Shown: piece by piece, positions 1 through 12,680 of the stretch | Layout of the letters: every line of letters starts with the position of its first letter | Numbering within the stretch: the first letter of the stretch is position 1 | Assembly (NCBI RefSeq): GCF_015354615.1 | Contig: NZ_JACAVQ010000001.1 | Span: 682,001 to 746,000, forward strand | Length of the DNA: 64,000 nucleotides | Source: Aliidiomarina indica | Lineage (GTDB): Bacteria > Pseudomonadota > Gammaproteobacteria > Enterobacterales > Alteromonadaceae | Reading direction: 5' to 3' | The notes under the pieces: generated by a model | Told to the model about the DNA's origin: nothing | The model's database searches: none | Seen by the model: only the letters and a program-made list of their open reading frames with translations | Made by a program: the position numbers and the translations under genes

Positions 1-85
1 CAGGTGCAGGCTCAGGGCGAGCACTGCAACCTTGAAGTACTAACAGCATTGCTACTAATAATCCTAGTAAGCAAAGAAATCGCAT
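1..85 (-). CDS. nlpD: Lipoprotein NlpD, N-terminal fragment (cut by window edge)
   Basis: Only the first 28 codons are inside the window. Reading on the minus strand from the ATG at 85, a short basic start (MRF) is followed by a leucine-rich hydrophobic stretch and the lipobox LQGC-S, so the product is a lipoprotein lipidated on Cys20. An AGGA sequence lies just upstream of the ATG. NlpD is inferred from position: in gammaproteobacteria surE-pcm is followed by the LysM/M23 lipoprotein gene nlpD and then rpoS. NlpD activates the cell-division amidase AmiC. No LysM or M23 domain can be seen in this fragment, so the gene name rests on synteny and the lipobox only. Confidence 0.7.
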   Translation of the reverse strand, partial: MRFLCLLGLLVAMLLVLQGCSARPEPAP

Positions 86-101
86 TCACATTCCTATGAT
101 T

Positions 102-680
102 TCAACGAAAGATAAAATACGCGGCCACGGCGAGTATGACCACACCCCAACCGATTGTATCCATATGCTGGCGTACATGCTTTTCCATAATAGGCCCGCC
201 CCAACGCATTAACCAAGCAACGAGGAAAAAGCGCATACCGCGCCCAATAATCGAAGCAAGCACAAAAGGTAAGAAGGCAATCGCCATCACGCCCGCTGTC
301 ACCGTAAATACTTTATACGGGATAGGTGAAAACCCTGCCAAAAAAATCACCCAGAAGCCCCAATCATTGAACCATCCTTGCGCTAATTCAAAGGTATCCA
401 TACGACCAAAATAATCCAGCGCAGGTAATACAATGGGCTCAAAGGCTAAGTACCCCAATAAATAACCGGCCATGCCCCCAAGCACCGAGAAAATGGTCGT
501 TAACATGGCAAAGTACATAGCCCGTGACGGCTGGGCAATCGCCATAGGCGCAAGCATCACATCAACCGGAATTGGGAAAATAACCGATTCAGCAAAGCTC
601 ACACCGGACAAAATAGCAGGGGCATTTTTATGACGAGACCAAATCAACGCTCTATCATACAGAGAAGTAAATATCTTCAC
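102..680 (-). CDS. yqaA: YqaA-type DedA/VTT-family inner-membrane protein
   Basis: The 192-residue product is a polytopic membrane protein of the YqaA subgroup of the DedA/SNARE-associated (VTT) superfamily. Hydrophobic segments lie near residues 57-80, 108-140 and 176-191. The signature [15 protein letters not shown] sits at residues 117-131 and is followed by the GRGMRF motif at 146-151, both typical of this subgroup. DedA relatives are implicated in lipid scrambling and membrane homeostasis, but the substrate of YqaA is not established. The gene lies between nlpD and pcm, a common position in marine gammaproteobacteria, and its start overlaps the pcm stop by 4 bp, which suggests translational coupling. 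Confidence 0.88.
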   Translation of the reverse strand: MKIFTSLYDRALIWSRHKNAPAILSGVSFAESVIFPIPVDVMLAPMAIAQPSRAMYFAMLTTIFSVLGGMAGYLLGYLAFEPIVLPALDYFGRMDTFELAQGWFNDWGFWVIFLAGFSPIPYKVFTVTAGVMAIAFLPFVLASIIGRGMRFFLVAWLMRWGGPIMEKHVRQHMDTIGWGVVILAVAAYFIFR

Positions 681-1318
681 GCGAGATCACCTTGCACTAA
701 AGGGACAAACCGCACTGCACCTTCACTCCGTTGCATATATTCCTCTCCTTGGCGCTCAACCACCAATAATTCTTGTTGAAGTTCTCCGACGGGGATCACG
801 AGTCGTCCACCGTCTGGGTTTAACTGTTCTAATAACGCTTCGGGAATGCGCGCTGCCGCAGCGGTGACAATAATGCCATCAAACGGCGCTTTGCTAGGCC
901 AGCCCTGCCATCCATCCCCATGGCGCATCGCAACATTATGCAAGTCTAAACGTTTAATCCGGCGTTGTGCTTGGTATTGCAGCTGTATAATTCGCTCTAC
1001 CGAGAACACATGTTTCACCAACGCCGCTAGCACCGCTGTTTGATATCCAGAGCCGGTGCCAATTTCCAAGACCCGTTGCGGTGAAGACTCAAGAATCAGG
1101 CTGGTCATTTTCGCCACAATCAAGGGTTGCGAAATCGTCTGTCCATTACCGATAGGCAAGGCTGTATTCTCATAAGCTTTGTGAGCGAGTGATTCTGGCA
1201 TAAACTCTTGCCGCGGCGTGCGTTGAATAACATCCAACACGGCATCATTTTCAATACCTAATTCTTTCAGCCGCTGCACCAAACGTTTGGCCATGCCATG
1301 ATGATTCATTACTTTCAT
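677..1318 (-). CDS. pcm: Protein-L-isoaspartate O-methyltransferase
   Basis: This 213-residue enzyme methylates L-isoaspartyl residues in damaged proteins using S-adenosylmethionine, starting their repair. The family motif GQTISQP is at residues 59-65 and the SAM-binding glycine motif [10 protein letters not shown] at 84-93. Its length matches bacterial Pcm (about 208 residues). An internal Met at residue 4 or 9 could also be the start; the first ATG is used because it lies 2 bp from the surE stop, as expected in a tight operon. Pcm is usually paired with SurE in a stationary-phase survival operon, as here. Confidence 0.95.
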   Translation of the reverse strand: MKVMNHHGMAKRLVQRLKELGIENDAVLDVIQRTPRQEFMPESLAHKAYENTALPIGNGQTISQPLIVAKMTSLILESSPQRVLEIGTGSGYQTAVLAALVKHVFSVERIIQLQYQAQRRIKRLDLHNVAMRHGDGWQGWPSKAPFDGIIVTAAAARIPEALLEQLNPDGGRLVIPVGELQQELLVVERQGEEYMQRSEGAVRFVPLVQGDLA

Positions 1319-1320
1319 GC

Positions 1321-2064
1321 TTATTTATCCAACCACTCCTGTATGCGTTCCTGATCATCGCGTGCGGTCATATCAACTGTCAACGGTGTTATCGATACAT
1401 AACCCTCCGCAACAGCCGCGAAATCAGTACCCGGACCATCATCACGTTGTGGTCCCACCGGACCATACCAAAATATCTCACGCCCCCAAGGATCTGAGCC
1501 CCTTACCATGTGTTCGGCGCGATGGCGTCTACCCAACCGGGTCATTTTAATGCCCTTGATTTGCTTATAAGGTAAATAGGGCACATTCACATTCAGCACA
1601 AAGTCTGATGTCAGCGGTTCTTTTTCTAGGCGCTTCACTAAATCAGCGACCACTTGCGCCGCCGTGTCGTAATAGTCGTGTCCGTGTTCACCCATGGAAA
1701 CCGCGATGGCGGGAAGGCCAACAAAACGCCCTTCCGTTGCCGCCGCGACAGTACCTGAGTAAATCACGTCATCACCCATGTTAGGCGCGTCATTGATTCC
1801 AGACACCACAAGATCGGGCGCTTCGCCTAAGGGCGAGTTTGTTCCAATATGGACACAGTCGGTCGGCGTTCCATTCACTGAATAGAATCCGTTTTCTAAC
1901 TGTTCCACTCGCAATGGATTGTGTAGCGTCAGGCTATTGCTGGCACCGCTGCAATTTCGGTCTGGCGCAATCACCGTAACCTTTGCCGTTTTACTCAGTG
2001 CTTTGTACAAAGCCGCCAATCCTGGCGCACGGACACCATCATCGTTACTCAGTAGAATTCGCAT
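1321..2064 (-). CDS. surE: 5'/3'-nucleotidase SurE
   Basis: SurE is a metal-dependent phosphatase acting on 5'- and 3'-nucleotides and short polyphosphate, linked to stationary-phase survival. The 247-residue protein begins with the hallmark [10 protein letters not shown]; the metal ligands Asp8 and Asp9, Ser39 and Asn92 (in [10 protein letters not shown]) are all present. Its first 20 bp overlap the end of truD, an overlap also typical of this pair in related genomes. It lies directly upstream of pcm in a cluster read from ispD towards nlpD. Confidence 0.96.
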   Translation of the reverse strand: MRILLSNDDGVRAPGLAALYKALSKTAKVTVIAPDRNCSGASNSLTLHNPLRVEQLENGFYSVNGTPTDCVHIGTNSPLGEAPDLVVSGINDAPNMGDDVIYSGTVAAATEGRFVGLPAIAVSMGEHGHDYYDTAAQVVADLVKRLEKEPLTSDFVLNVNVPYLPYKQIKGIKMTRLGRRHRAEHMVRGSDPWGREIFWYGPVGPQRDDGPGTDFAAVAEGYVSITPLTVDMTARDDQERIQEWLDK

Positions 2065-3148
2065 GTTCTCCCTCCGTAAACTGTCCTAACTCTGCCAATA
2101 CCGACGTTGCGAACGCGCCCGCCGGAAGCGTAAAACTTAGCTCGGCAACGGTCTCTTCGGGCCATGTTAAAGCAAGGTCTGAAATTCGTAACCAGAGCGG
2201 ACGTCGCTCGTGCCCCATGCGTGCTGCACATAAGCCCTCATAAAGTGCTGGGAACTGATCCAACACATGCTGCTCAAGCTCGGCTGGGCGCCCTTTTGCA
2301 GGCGATGGTGCTTCCCCAAACATCGGTCCGGAAACATGCACATCACCTGATTGAACACGCTCTACGATGTCTTTGTCATCAGCAGACACTGTAAAGTACG
2401 ATTGGCTACCTTCAAGAATGAGCACATCGCCCTCGTTTACATAAGGCAGATTACTCTGAATACGTTGGGCGAGATACTGGTTAAACAAAAAAGAACGGAC
2501 ACTGCTAAGCAAAATGCTGCGTAACTTGCGATCACGAACCTGAAACTCACCTTGTATCATGCGCATTGCTTGGCCCACGTTATCACCGTGCTTACCAAAA
2601 CGTTGCGGGCCAAAGTAGTTCGCAACGGCGCCGCCTGCAACCAGTTGTTGTACTCGTTGAGTGAGATCGTCGGCGTTTTCCACCGCTTTTAAACGCAATC
2701 GAAAGTGGTTCGCTTTGTGAACGCCGCGACGTAATTTTCGGTGACTGCGCACCGCTTCTAACAGCGTCACCTGACCGCCGGGAAAAACCTCTGCGTGCAT
2801 ATGCTCAGCAAACCAAGCAGGCCAATCCATTGATTGTAAAGCTGGGAGTTGCACAGAAAACCACTGTTCGGTCACCGCCATGCGATCTTTCATTCCCGAG
2901 TAACCAATATCGCGCGGATGTATCTTCAAAGCGCGCGAAAGTTGCTTTTCAATCGCAGCCGTATTCACTCCCACTTTTCGAATGCGCAGCCAATGTTGTT
3001 GGCCTTTTTCCACCACTTCGGGTGAAAAACCCAAGACTTCAATCACTTCAAAGTCCTCTGGCTTATTCTTATACACGCCTGATACGGAACTGTTGCCAAG
3101 TAATCGCGGTAACTCTGACTCAACGTAGCTGTAAGGATTCTCACTCAT
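2045..3148 (-). CDS. truD: tRNA pseudouridine(13) synthase TruD
   Basis: TruD converts U13 of tRNA-Glu to pseudouridine. The catalytic motif [10 protein letters not shown] contains the nucleophilic Asp88, and the [10 protein letters not shown] motif characteristic of the family lies near residue 195. The ATG at 3148 ([10 protein letters not shown]) is chosen rather than the upstream in-frame start at 3208, because the upstream residues do not resemble TruD and lie inside ispF. With this start the protein has 367 residues, close to the usual 350. The start overlaps the ispF stop by 8 bp and the stop overlaps surE by 20 bp, so the three genes are probably cotranscribed and coupled. Confidence 0.95.
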   Translation of the reverse strand: MSENPYSYVESELPRLLGNSSVSGVYKNKPEDFEVIEVLGFSPEVVEKGQQHWLRIRKVGVNTAAIEKQLSRALKIHPRDIGYSGMKDRMAVTEQWFSVQLPALQSMDWPAWFAEHMHAEVFPGGQVTLLEAVRSHRKLRRGVHKANHFRLRLKAVENADDLTQRVQQLVAGGAVANYFGPQRFGKHGDNVGQAMRMIQGEFQVRDRKLRSILLSSVRSFLFNQYLAQRIQSNLPYVNEGDVLILEGSQSYFTVSADDKDIVERVQSGDVHVSGPMFGEAPSPAKGRPAELEQHVLDQFPALYEGLCAARMGHERRPLWLRISDLALTWPEETVAELSFTLPAGAFATSVLAELGQFTEGEHANSTE

Positions 3149-3632
3149 TAGTAGCGTCCTGAGATGGACGCAATAATACCACGGCCATACTTGCAATCCC
3201 TTCTCCACGCCCAGTAAAACCTAAACGTTCAGTGGTGGTGCCTTTAATATTAATGTGGGTTAACGGCACCGCGAAAAGCTCGGCAACGCGTGCGCGCATT
3301 TGCTCTCGAAACGGGCCTATTTTCGGACGCTCACAAATAATGGTTAGATCAGCATTCTCTAAGGTAAACCCTTGCGCTTGCACTTCCCGGTAGGCCGTTT
3401 TCAGCAACTCAGCGGAATCGGCTCCCGCAAATGTCGGATCATTATCCGGAAACCAATGGCCAATATCGCCCAGTCCAACAGCGCCAAGCAAAGCATCCGT
3501 TAGTGCATGTAAGGCGACATCCCCATCGGAATGCGCAAGTAACCCAACATCATGAGGGACAGTCACACCTGCGAGTCGCAGTGGACCTTCACCTCCAAAT
3601 TTGTGTACATCGAACCCCTGGCCTACTCTCAC
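3141..3632 (-). CDS. ispF: 2-C-methyl-D-erythritol 2,4-cyclodiphosphate synthase
   Basis: IspF cyclises CDP-methylerythritol 2-phosphate in the MEP isoprenoid pathway. The 163-residue length is standard. The zinc ligands Asp8 and His10 (GFDVH) and His42 (in [14 protein letters not shown]) are visible, and the ICERPKIGP segment near residue 100 belongs to the nucleotide pocket. It follows ispD with no gap (ispD ends at 3633), the usual arrangement in gammaproteobacteria. The same window carries the upstream MEP enzyme gene dxr at 41-42 kb. Confidence 0.97.
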   Translation of the reverse strand: MRVGQGFDVHKFGGEGPLRLAGVTVPHDVGLLAHSDGDVALHALTDALLGAVGLGDIGHWFPDNDPTFAGADSAELLKTAYREVQAQGFTLENADLTIICERPKIGPFREQMRARVAELFAVPLTHINIKGTTTERLGFTGRGEGIASMAVVLLRPSQDATNE

Positions 3633-4334
3633 TTAAGAACCTTCTGTAATTAAATTTGACTGCAAATAAAACGCAATAAGTTCAAGATCCTCAGGATCCG
3701 TCACTTTTAATGCCGCCCGTGATCCCATCACCAATTGCGGTTGAATACCTAAAAACTCCATGGCCGAGCATTCATCGGTGACATCGACACCGGCTTCAAG
3801 AGCCGCCTGCAAGCCGTGCTGAAGATGTCCAAGTTGAAATACTTGAGGCGTCTGCGCCTGCCACACCAGCGTGCGATCTAAGGTTTTTTCCACCTGATGC
3901 TGTGCCGTTGCAACTTTCAGTGTATCCCGCGCGGGCAATGCGAGTATAGCGCCCTGCTCTGGTACGGCTTGCGCACGATCGAGTAGCTGTTGCAGGTGTT
4001 GTGCCGGTAAACCAGGGCGCGCGGCATCGTGCACAGCCACCAAGGTTTCTTCGTCCCACCGTTGCTGAGCAAAAGCCAAAGCATTGAGAACCGATTGGGC
4101 GCGGGATGCGCCCCCTTCCACCCGAATCACCTTGTCGTTGTTGGCAAACGCGCTCTTACCAAAAAGAGTGTCTTGGGGATGCAGTGCAACAATGACATGA
4201 GTGATACGTGGATCGCGAAAAAGGGCCGAAATACTGTGATCAAGAATGTATCGACCGGCAATTTTTAGATATTGCTTGGGTATGGTCGCTTGCATGCGTT
4301 GCCCGATACCCGCTGCCGGCACAATTGCAATCAT
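3633..4334 (-). CDS. ispD: 2-C-methyl-D-erythritol 4-phosphate cytidylyltransferase
   Basis: IspD transfers CMP from CTP to methylerythritol phosphate. The 233-residue product starts with the nucleotidyltransferase signature VPAAGIGQRM and PKQYL (residues 5-23), and has the conserved VHDAARP motif near residue 105 that helps bind CTP. The start overlaps the end of ftsB by 4 bp. The ftsB-ispD-ispF-truD-surE order is that found in E. coli and many relatives. Confidence 0.97.
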   Translation of the reverse strand: MIAIVPAAGIGQRMQATIPKQYLKIAGRYILDHSISALFRDPRITHVIVALHPQDTLFGKSAFANNDKVIRVEGGASRAQSVLNALAFAQQRWDEETLVAVHDAARPGLPAQHLQQLLDRAQAVPEQGAILALPARDTLKVATAQHQVEKTLDRTLVWQAQTPQVFQLGHLQHGLQAALEAGVDVTDECSAMEFLGIQPQLVMGSRAALKVTDPEDLELIAFYLQSNLITEGS

Positions 4335-4624
4335 GTACCTGAGTCCTCTTCATCACGAGGAATTAATCGAAAAAAGGTTTCATCCGGATGGACCAAACCA
4401 AGTTCGTTACGGGCGCGCTCTTCAACCGCTTCGAGTGCGGAGCGCAAATCATCGATATCAGCGGCAAGTAATTGATTTCGCTGTTGTAAGGATTGATTGG
4501 CTTGTTCTTGCCGAGCTACTTCTTGATGTAATTGACGCAGATCACTCATGCCATTCTGACCAAACCAGACGCGATATTGCAGCATCAAAACGATCGCAAT
4601 GACGATAATGGTTAAAACCCGCAT
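4331..4624 (-). CDS. ftsB: Cell division protein FtsB
   Basis: FtsB is a small bitopic protein that forms the FtsQLB divisome complex and helps trigger septal peptidoglycan synthesis. From the ATG at 4624 (MRVLTIIVIAIV) the protein is 97 residues: a transmembrane helix at about residues 3-20, the conserved YRVWFGQNG boundary, then a heptad-rich coiled coil up to about residue 70. An upstream in-frame start at 4672 would add 16 polar residues before the membrane helix and is unlike known FtsB, so it is not used. The ORF ends by overlapping ispD. Confidence 0.94.
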   Translation of the reverse strand: MRVLTIIVIAIVLMLQYRVWFGQNGMSDLRQLHQEVARQEQANQSLQQRNQLLAADIDDLRSALEAVEERARNELGLVHPDETFFRLIPRDEEDSGT

Positions 4625-4722
4625 GACGTGCTCCTGCCTTGTTATCTTGGACGATTGGCCATTCCAACCCAAGCAAACATCTTATTATTATGACGGCTTA
4701 TTGAGCTCCTGAAAACCCTGTC

Positions 4723-5394
4723 TCAAAACGGTAATCGCTGAACCTCATTAAATCCTCCCCAACTCACCGTGGTGGTGAGTAAAAGCTCTCGCAATGATAA
4801 CGGGTGAGGTGCCAAACGCCCTGCTGGGCCCCAACGATGGCCAGCACAAGCCGCAACCATAGAGGCCTTGTCCGGACGAAGAAGTTGCAAGCTGCGTTCA
4901 TCGTTTGCCGATTCGTGCATGCCGGAAAATTCAAACCAGCCCGATTGGTTTAGATGAATACGCTCCCCAGTAATATCTATCTCATCCACGGTATCTAACC
5001 GAATTGATTCGATTGCACCCTGCTGCATCGGCAGCCGTTCCCACACGGGTAGCGGCATGGCAAGCTGCGCATGTTTCTGTAACCAGGCTGTAGGAGAGAG
5101 TTTTGGAATGGGCGGACGTGGACGCTGCCGCGATAACCAACACGCATTCTGCACATCGAATTGAAGGGGGTTGTCGGGCCGATGCGCTGCTACAAGCAAA
5201 GCCTGAGCAGCGCGACGAACATAATGCCCTATAGAGCCTAAACGGCGCTTTAGCGCCCGGGTATCGTCGAGCGAGGATTCCGCCAGTATTTTTAGTTCTG
5301 ATTCGTACAGCGTATTACAAAGCTCAGCAAATTCAGCTGAGCTTCCGGCTTGACTCACACTGCGAAGACTAAAAATATCTGACTGAGTGCTCAC
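4723..5394 (-). CDS. Unrecognised 223-residue protein between eno and ftsB
   Basis: I do not recognise this family. The predicted product has 223 residues, no signal peptide and no membrane segment, so it is probably cytoplasmic. The N-terminal 70 residues look helical and charged (for example LDDTRALKRRLGSIG), a proline-rich stretch (RPRPPIPKLSP) follows near residue 91, and the C-terminal half is rich in beta-like segments and tryptophans. Base composition resembles the neighbours, and the reading frame is long and uninterrupted, so it is likely a real gene. It starts 10 bp after eno stops and ends about 100 bp before ftsB, an interval that is normally empty in E. coli. Cotranscription with eno is likely; function is unknown. 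Confidence 0.75.
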   Translation of the reverse strand: MSTQSDIFSLRSVSQAGSSAEFAELCNTLYESELKILAESSLDDTRALKRRLGSIGHYVRRAAQALLVAAHRPDNPLQFDVQNACWLSRQRPRPPIPKLSPTAWLQKHAQLAMPLPVWERLPMQQGAIESIRLDTVDEIDITGERIHLNQSGWFEFSGMHESANDERSLQLLRPDKASMVAACAGHRWGPAGRLAPHPLSLRELLLTTTVSWGGFNEVQRLPF

Positions 5395-5404
5395 TGCCTC
5401 AACC

Positions 5405-8385
<2,981 letters not shown>

Positions 8386-8445
8386 TCAAGGAAAAGGACT
8401 TCAAAGACGGGAAAACAGTATACCCGAGCGCGGCCTTGGCAACAA

Positions 8446-9264
8446 TTAAGAATCGACAGGATTTTCGCTTTTTTCTGTAGACTTCACCTTTCCCCACAAA
8501 TCCTCCAGTGAATCTAGCGATGCCTTTTCCACGGAGATACCTTTCTTTTCTGCTAATTTCTCTAGTTTTTTAAAGCGGTTCGTGAATTTTTCATTGGCTT
8601 TGCGCAATGCCGTCTCTGGATTGACATGACAATGGCGCGCCAGATTTACCACAGCAAAGAGTAAATCCCCGATTTCTTCTTCAATCGCCGCTTGATTCGG
8701 TTCGTTTCGAGCTAACTCAACACGAACCTCCTCCACTTCTTCATTAATTTTTGCCAGTACCGGCGCCGGCTCCGCCCAATCAAAGCCCACTGTAGCGCAA
8801 CGTTTCTGAATCTTACTTGCTTGCATCAGTGCCGGCAGGTTAGAAGGGATACCCGCTAACACGCTCGCCTCTTCAACGTCGTTGCCTTGCCGTTCTTGTC
8901 GTTTAATTTGTTCCCAGTTTCGCAATACCTCTGCGGAATCCGCCGCATCCAGATCGCCAAATACGTGAGGGTGTCGACGCACTAGCTTATCACTGATTCC
9001 CGCAGCAACATCATCAAAGTCAAACTTGCCCTGCTCATTGCCAAGCTGCGCATAAAAAACCACCTGAAACAGTAAATCGCCCAATTCATCGCGAATGCCA
9101 CGCATATCGCCCTTGGTGATTGCATCAGCGACTTCATAGGCTTCTTCAATCGTATAGGGAATTAATGTGTCCATGGTTTGCTCGCGATCCCACGGGCAGC
9201 CATGTTTAGGATCCCGCAGATCCTGCATGATGTTTAGCAATCGCTGCATTTGCGGCAGCGTCAT
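8446..9264 (-). CDS. mazG: Nucleoside triphosphate pyrophosphohydrolase MazG
   Basis: MazG hydrolyses (d)NTPs to monophosphates and, in E. coli, affects ppGpp level and survival under nutritional stress. Two tandem MazG domains are visible: the N-terminal one with HGCPWDREQT, EEAYEVADAI and RDELGDLLFQVVFYAQLG, and the C-terminal one with EVEEVRVEL and EEIGDLLFAVVNLARH. The ATG at 9264 (MTLPQMQRLL) aligns with known MazG starts. A longer form from the ATG at 9294 would overlap relA by 26 bp and cannot be excluded; neither start has a strong ribosome-binding site. The position next to relA is conserved. Confidence 0.95.
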   Translation of the reverse strand: MTLPQMQRLLNIMQDLRDPKHGCPWDREQTMDTLIPYTIEEAYEVADAITKGDMRGIRDELGDLLFQVVFYAQLGNEQGKFDFDDVAAGISDKLVRRHPHVFGDLDAADSAEVLRNWEQIKRQERQGNDVEEASVLAGIPSNLPALMQASKIQKRCATVGFDWAEPAPVLAKINEEVEEVRVELARNEPNQAAIEEEIGDLLFAVVNLARHCHVNPETALRKANEKFTNRFKKLEKLAEKKGISVEKASLDSLEDLWGKVKSTEKSENPVDS

Positions 9265-9268
9265 CGAA

Positions 9269-11464
9269 TTATTTTCGTTGGGCACGGCGAACATGACTCA
9301 CTTGTTGAATACGTCCTAACAGACGTTGAATTTCGTGGTTATTGCGAACCATCACTTCAAGTTCGATCAACACCGTCTGGGTATCTTTATCGAAACGTGC
9401 GCTTACATCGTTCACGTTTAGCTTTTCGTGACTGATAATGCTGGTGATGTCATGCAATAGCCCAGGCCGATCATCGGCAGCAATCAATAAACGCGTGGCA
9501 TAACTATGTTGCGGATCATCCACCCATGATACATCAATAGCACGCGCCGGATTTTGATCCAAAAGTACCTGCAGTTGTTCACAGTCTTCATGATGCACCG
9601 ACACGCCGCGTCCCTGTGTAACATATCCGATAATAGGGTCACCAGGTAGTGGTTGGCAGCACTTGGCAAAATTCATCATCAGGTTGCCAATTCCACCTAC
9701 CTTCACACCATCCCGGTTTTTCTGATTTTTTGCCGGGGCACGTTTGCGCGCAGTAAGTTTTTCCAACTCCTCGTTTGCATCATCGCTTGCTGGCGTTTTG
9801 ATAAAGTTCATTACTTGGTGTAAGCCAATATCACCGGCACCAATGGCAGCAACCAAATCATCCAAATTGGTCATATTAAATCGAGCAATGGCTGGGGTTA
9901 CATCGGCCATGGCCAACTTCGACTTCGTCAGTTCCACTTCCAGTATTTCCCGCCCTTGGCTTAGGTTTTGCTCGCGATCTTGCTTTTTAAAATAGGCGTG
10001 GACTTTGCTGCGAGCCCGAGCAGACTTAAGATAGCCTAATCCTGGATTCATCCAGTCCCGTTTGGGGCTTGGCTCTTTCTGGGTCAGGATCTCCACTCGT
10101 TCAGCGTTTTGCAGGACATAGGTGAAGGGGACGATGCGACCATCGACCTTAGCACCAATACACCGATGGCCAATTTGCGAATGAATGTAGTAGGCAAAAT
10201 CAAGCGGCGTTGAGCCCATCGGCAAGTCGATAACATCGCCTTTCGGAGTAAATACATACACCCGGTCTTCAAACACCTGACTGCGAATCTCTTGCACCAG
10301 ATCTTCGTTCTCAGCCATGTCTTCATGCCACGCCAACAGCTTACGTAGCCATGATATTTTCTCTTCGTAGCTCTGGGCGCGACCGGTTTGTTGACCTTCT
10401 TTGTAAACCCAATGGGCCGCAACCCCTAGCTCTGCATCATCATGCATTTGCTCAGAGCGAATTTGGATTTCAACATTCTTGTGTTCCGGACCAATCACCA
10501 CTGTATGAATAGACTGGTAACCATTTGGTTTCGGCGTGGCCACGTAGTCGTCAAATTCAGACGCTAAATGGCGCCATTTACTGTGCACGATACCTAAGGC
10601 CCCGTAACAATCTTTTAGGGACTTGGTAATCACCCGCACAGCCCGAATATCAAATAGCTCATCGAAACGCAGATTTTTCTTCTGCATTTTTTTCCAGATA
10701 CTAAAGATATGTTTAGGGCGGCCGTATACTTCCGCGTCAATGTGTTGCTGGTTTAAGGAAGACTGCAAGTCGGTGACAAAGGCATCAATGTAATGTTCCC
10801 GCTGCCAGCGCTTCTCGTCAAGCTGGCGGGCAATGGTGATATAGATATCGGGATGCAGGTAGCGAAACGCGAGGTCTTCAAGTTCCCACTTGAGCTGCCC
10901 AACCCCTAACCGGTTCGCTAAGGGAGCATAAATTTCACTGCATTCCTTCGCAATAAGTACCCGGGTTTCTTCATCTAACGCTTTTACTTGCCGGAGCTGA
11001 CAAATCCGCTCTGCCAGCTTAATAAGCACGGCGCGAACGTCCTCAACCATCGCCAGCAACATACGCCGCACCACGTCAATTTGCGCTTCGCCAGGTCGGC
11101 CATGACGGAAATGCTGCAGCTCACTGATACTGTTCATCTGCAGAACCGTCGCCAATAGCTGCGCGATATCCGCTGACAAATGGGTCTCTACCCATGCATC
11201 ATCAATTGACTTCGCTTCATAGAAAGGAAAACAAAGAGCGGCTTTGAGGCCCTTCACGTCGAGGTTTAAGGCAGACAGGATCTCCACCATTTCTTGCCCT
11301 TTTAAAAGCAAGTCGGCATGGCCTGGTTGTTGATGAGAGAGTTTGAGCAGCTGTTCAGATAGCGCTAACAGCGCTTTTTGGTGTTCAGATGGCACAGATT
11401 CCGCCTGCCATTCGCTCGGCGCAATGCTTTTTTTATCAACGTGTACGTTACGAACTTGTACCAT
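9269..11464 (-). CDS. relA: GTP pyrophosphokinase RelA
   Basis: RelA makes (p)ppGpp on ribosomes stalled with uncharged tRNA. The 731-residue protein has an N-terminal pseudo-hydrolase domain that lacks the HD metal-binding motif, which separates it from SpoT. The synthetase domain follows, with RFDELFDIRAVRV, DYVATPKPNGYQSIHT and EIQIRSEQMH near residues 270-370. A TGS domain comes next (VYVFTPKGDVIDLP), then the zinc-finger/helical region with NFAKCCQPLPGDPIIGY, and a C-terminal ACT domain. It is followed directly by mazG. The gene before it is acpS, where many relatives have barA and rlmD. Confidence 0.97.
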   Translation of the reverse strand: MVQVRNVHVDKKSIAPSEWQAESVPSEHQKALLALSEQLLKLSHQQPGHADLLLKGQEMVEILSALNLDVKGLKAALCFPFYEAKSIDDAWVETHLSADIAQLLATVLQMNSISELQHFRHGRPGEAQIDVVRRMLLAMVEDVRAVLIKLAERICQLRQVKALDEETRVLIAKECSEIYAPLANRLGVGQLKWELEDLAFRYLHPDIYITIARQLDEKRWQREHYIDAFVTDLQSSLNQQHIDAEVYGRPKHIFSIWKKMQKKNLRFDELFDIRAVRVITKSLKDCYGALGIVHSKWRHLASEFDDYVATPKPNGYQSIHTVVIGPEHKNVEIQIRSEQMHDDAELGVAAHWVYKEGQQTGRAQSYEEKISWLRKLLAWHEDMAENEDLVQEIRSQVFEDRVYVFTPKGDVIDLPMGSTPLDFAYYIHSQIGHRCIGAKVDGRIVPFTYVLQNAERVEILTQKEPSPKRDWMNPGLGYLKSARARSKVHAYFKKQDREQNLSQGREILEVELTKSKLAMADVTPAIARFNMTNLDDLVAAIGAGDIGLHQVMNFIKTPASDDANEELEKLTARKRAPAKNQKNRDGVKVGGIGNLMMNFAKCCQPLPGDPIIGYVTQGRGVSVHHEDCEQLQVLLDQNPARAIDVSWVDDPQHSYATRLLIAADDRPGLLHDITSIISHEKLNVNDVSARFDKDTQTVLIELEVMVRNNHEIQRLLGRIQQVSHVRRAQRK

Positions 11465-11537
11465 GATGGCCCCTTACCACGACTCAGGGGTTCAATGTGC
11501 GAAATCTTGCCCCGAGTGTCAATCGACTTTGCCAATT

Positions 11538-11918
11538 TTAGGCGCTCTCAAGAACCACCATCGCTTGCGCGTAGTGCGCTTCATCACTTAACGATATATG
11601 ACTATGTTGTACGCCCAAGGTATTTGCATGGCGGGCCGCTTCGCCAAACAGACGCAATATAGGCTGGCCTGCATCGGTATGGCCGATCTCCAATTCCTGC
11701 CAACGTATTCCTTGCGCCAAACCGGTGCCTAACGCCTTCAGCGCCGCTTCTTTTGCGGCAAACCGCTTCGCTAAAAAACGTTCTGGAAATCGTACCGCGT
11801 CCATTTCCGCCATTTCATTGTCGGTAAGTACCCGTTGCGCAAAGCCCGGCTGTTTTTCCATCGCCGCTTTTATTCGCGCAATTTCAATAATGTCCGTGCC
11901 GATACCTAAGATTGCCAT
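11538..11918 (-). CDS. acpS: Holo-[acyl-carrier-protein] synthase
   Basis: AcpS attaches 4'-phosphopantetheine from CoA to apo-ACP, activating fatty-acid synthesis. The 126-residue length is standard. The magnesium/CoA site motif [12 protein letters not shown] (residues 5-16) and the second motif [17 protein letters not shown] (near 48-64) are both intact. It overlaps pdxJ by 13 bp, as in the conserved recO-pdxJ-acpS gene order. Confidence 0.97.
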   Translation of the reverse strand: MAILGIGTDIIEIARIKAAMEKQPGFAQRVLTDNEMAEMDAVRFPERFLAKRFAAKEAALKALGTGLAQGIRWQELEIGHTDAGQPILRLFGEAARHANTLGVQHSHISLSDEAHYAQAMVVLESA

Positions 11919-12667
11919 GGCCGTGCCGCCTGTAAAATAGCTTTCATATCAACAACCGCTTGGTGAAGACCGCTAAATACCGCACGACCAATAATGGCAT
12001 GGCCAATATTCAACTCGTACAGTTCAGGAATGCGGGCAATGGCTGCGGTGTTGTGGTAATGCAATCCATGCCCTGCATTCACGATAAGCCCGGCCTGATG
12101 CGCCATTTGAGCGCCCGCTTCAATCTGGGCTAACGCCGTTTCTTGGGCTCGCCCATGCGTTTCTGCGTAATGGCCCGTATGCAACTCGATATAAGGCGCC
12201 TTAACCGCTACCGCTGCCTCAATTTGTTGCGGCTCTGCATCAATAAACAACGACACTAAAATACCGGCTTCAGAAAGCTCTGCAACAATATCCCGACAGC
12301 GTTCTAGCTGACCGACCACATCTAAGCCCCCTTCGGTGGTTAATTCCTCCCGTTTTTCAGGAACTAAGCACACATAGGTTGGTTTGGTTTGCAGGGCGAT
12401 TTGCACCATTTCTGAAGTCATGGCCATTTCTAGGTTCATGCGCGTTTGAATGGTTTCCGCTAACAGGCGTACATCACGATCTGTGATATGGCGACGGTCT
12501 TCCCGCAAGTGAATGGTAATGCCATCCGCGCCCGCTTGTTCTGCGATAGCGGCAGCCTGCACAGGCTCGGGATAAGCCACGCCGCGCGCATTGCGCAAAG
12601 TTGCGATGTGATCAATATTGACGCCAAGCAACGCTGGGCCCATGGGTAACTGATCGTGCAATCGCAT
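11906..12667 (-). CDS. pdxJ: Pyridoxine 5'-phosphate synthase
   Basis: PdxJ condenses 1-deoxyxylulose 5-phosphate with aminoacetone 3-phosphate to give pyridoxine 5'-phosphate. The 253-residue TIM-barrel protein begins with the family signature [15 protein letters not shown] (near residues 14-28), has [13 protein letters not shown] around residue 50, and ends with the [10 protein letters not shown] and [12 protein letters not shown] phosphate-binding motifs. The first ATG is 13 bp after recO. The overlap with acpS implies coupling. Confidence 0.97.
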   Translation of the reverse strand: MRLHDQLPMGPALLGVNIDHIATLRNARGVAYPEPVQAAAIAEQAGADGITIHLREDRRHITDRDVRLLAETIQTRMNLEMAMTSEMVQIALQTKPTYVCLVPEKREELTTEGGLDVVGQLERCRDIVAELSEAGILVSLFIDAEPQQIEAAVAVKAPYIELHTGHYAETHGRAQETALAQIEAGAQMAHQAGLIVNAGHGLHYHNTAAIARIPELYELNIGHAIIGRAVFSGLHQAVVDMKAILQAARPWQS

Positions 12668-12680
12668 AATATCTCCTGAA

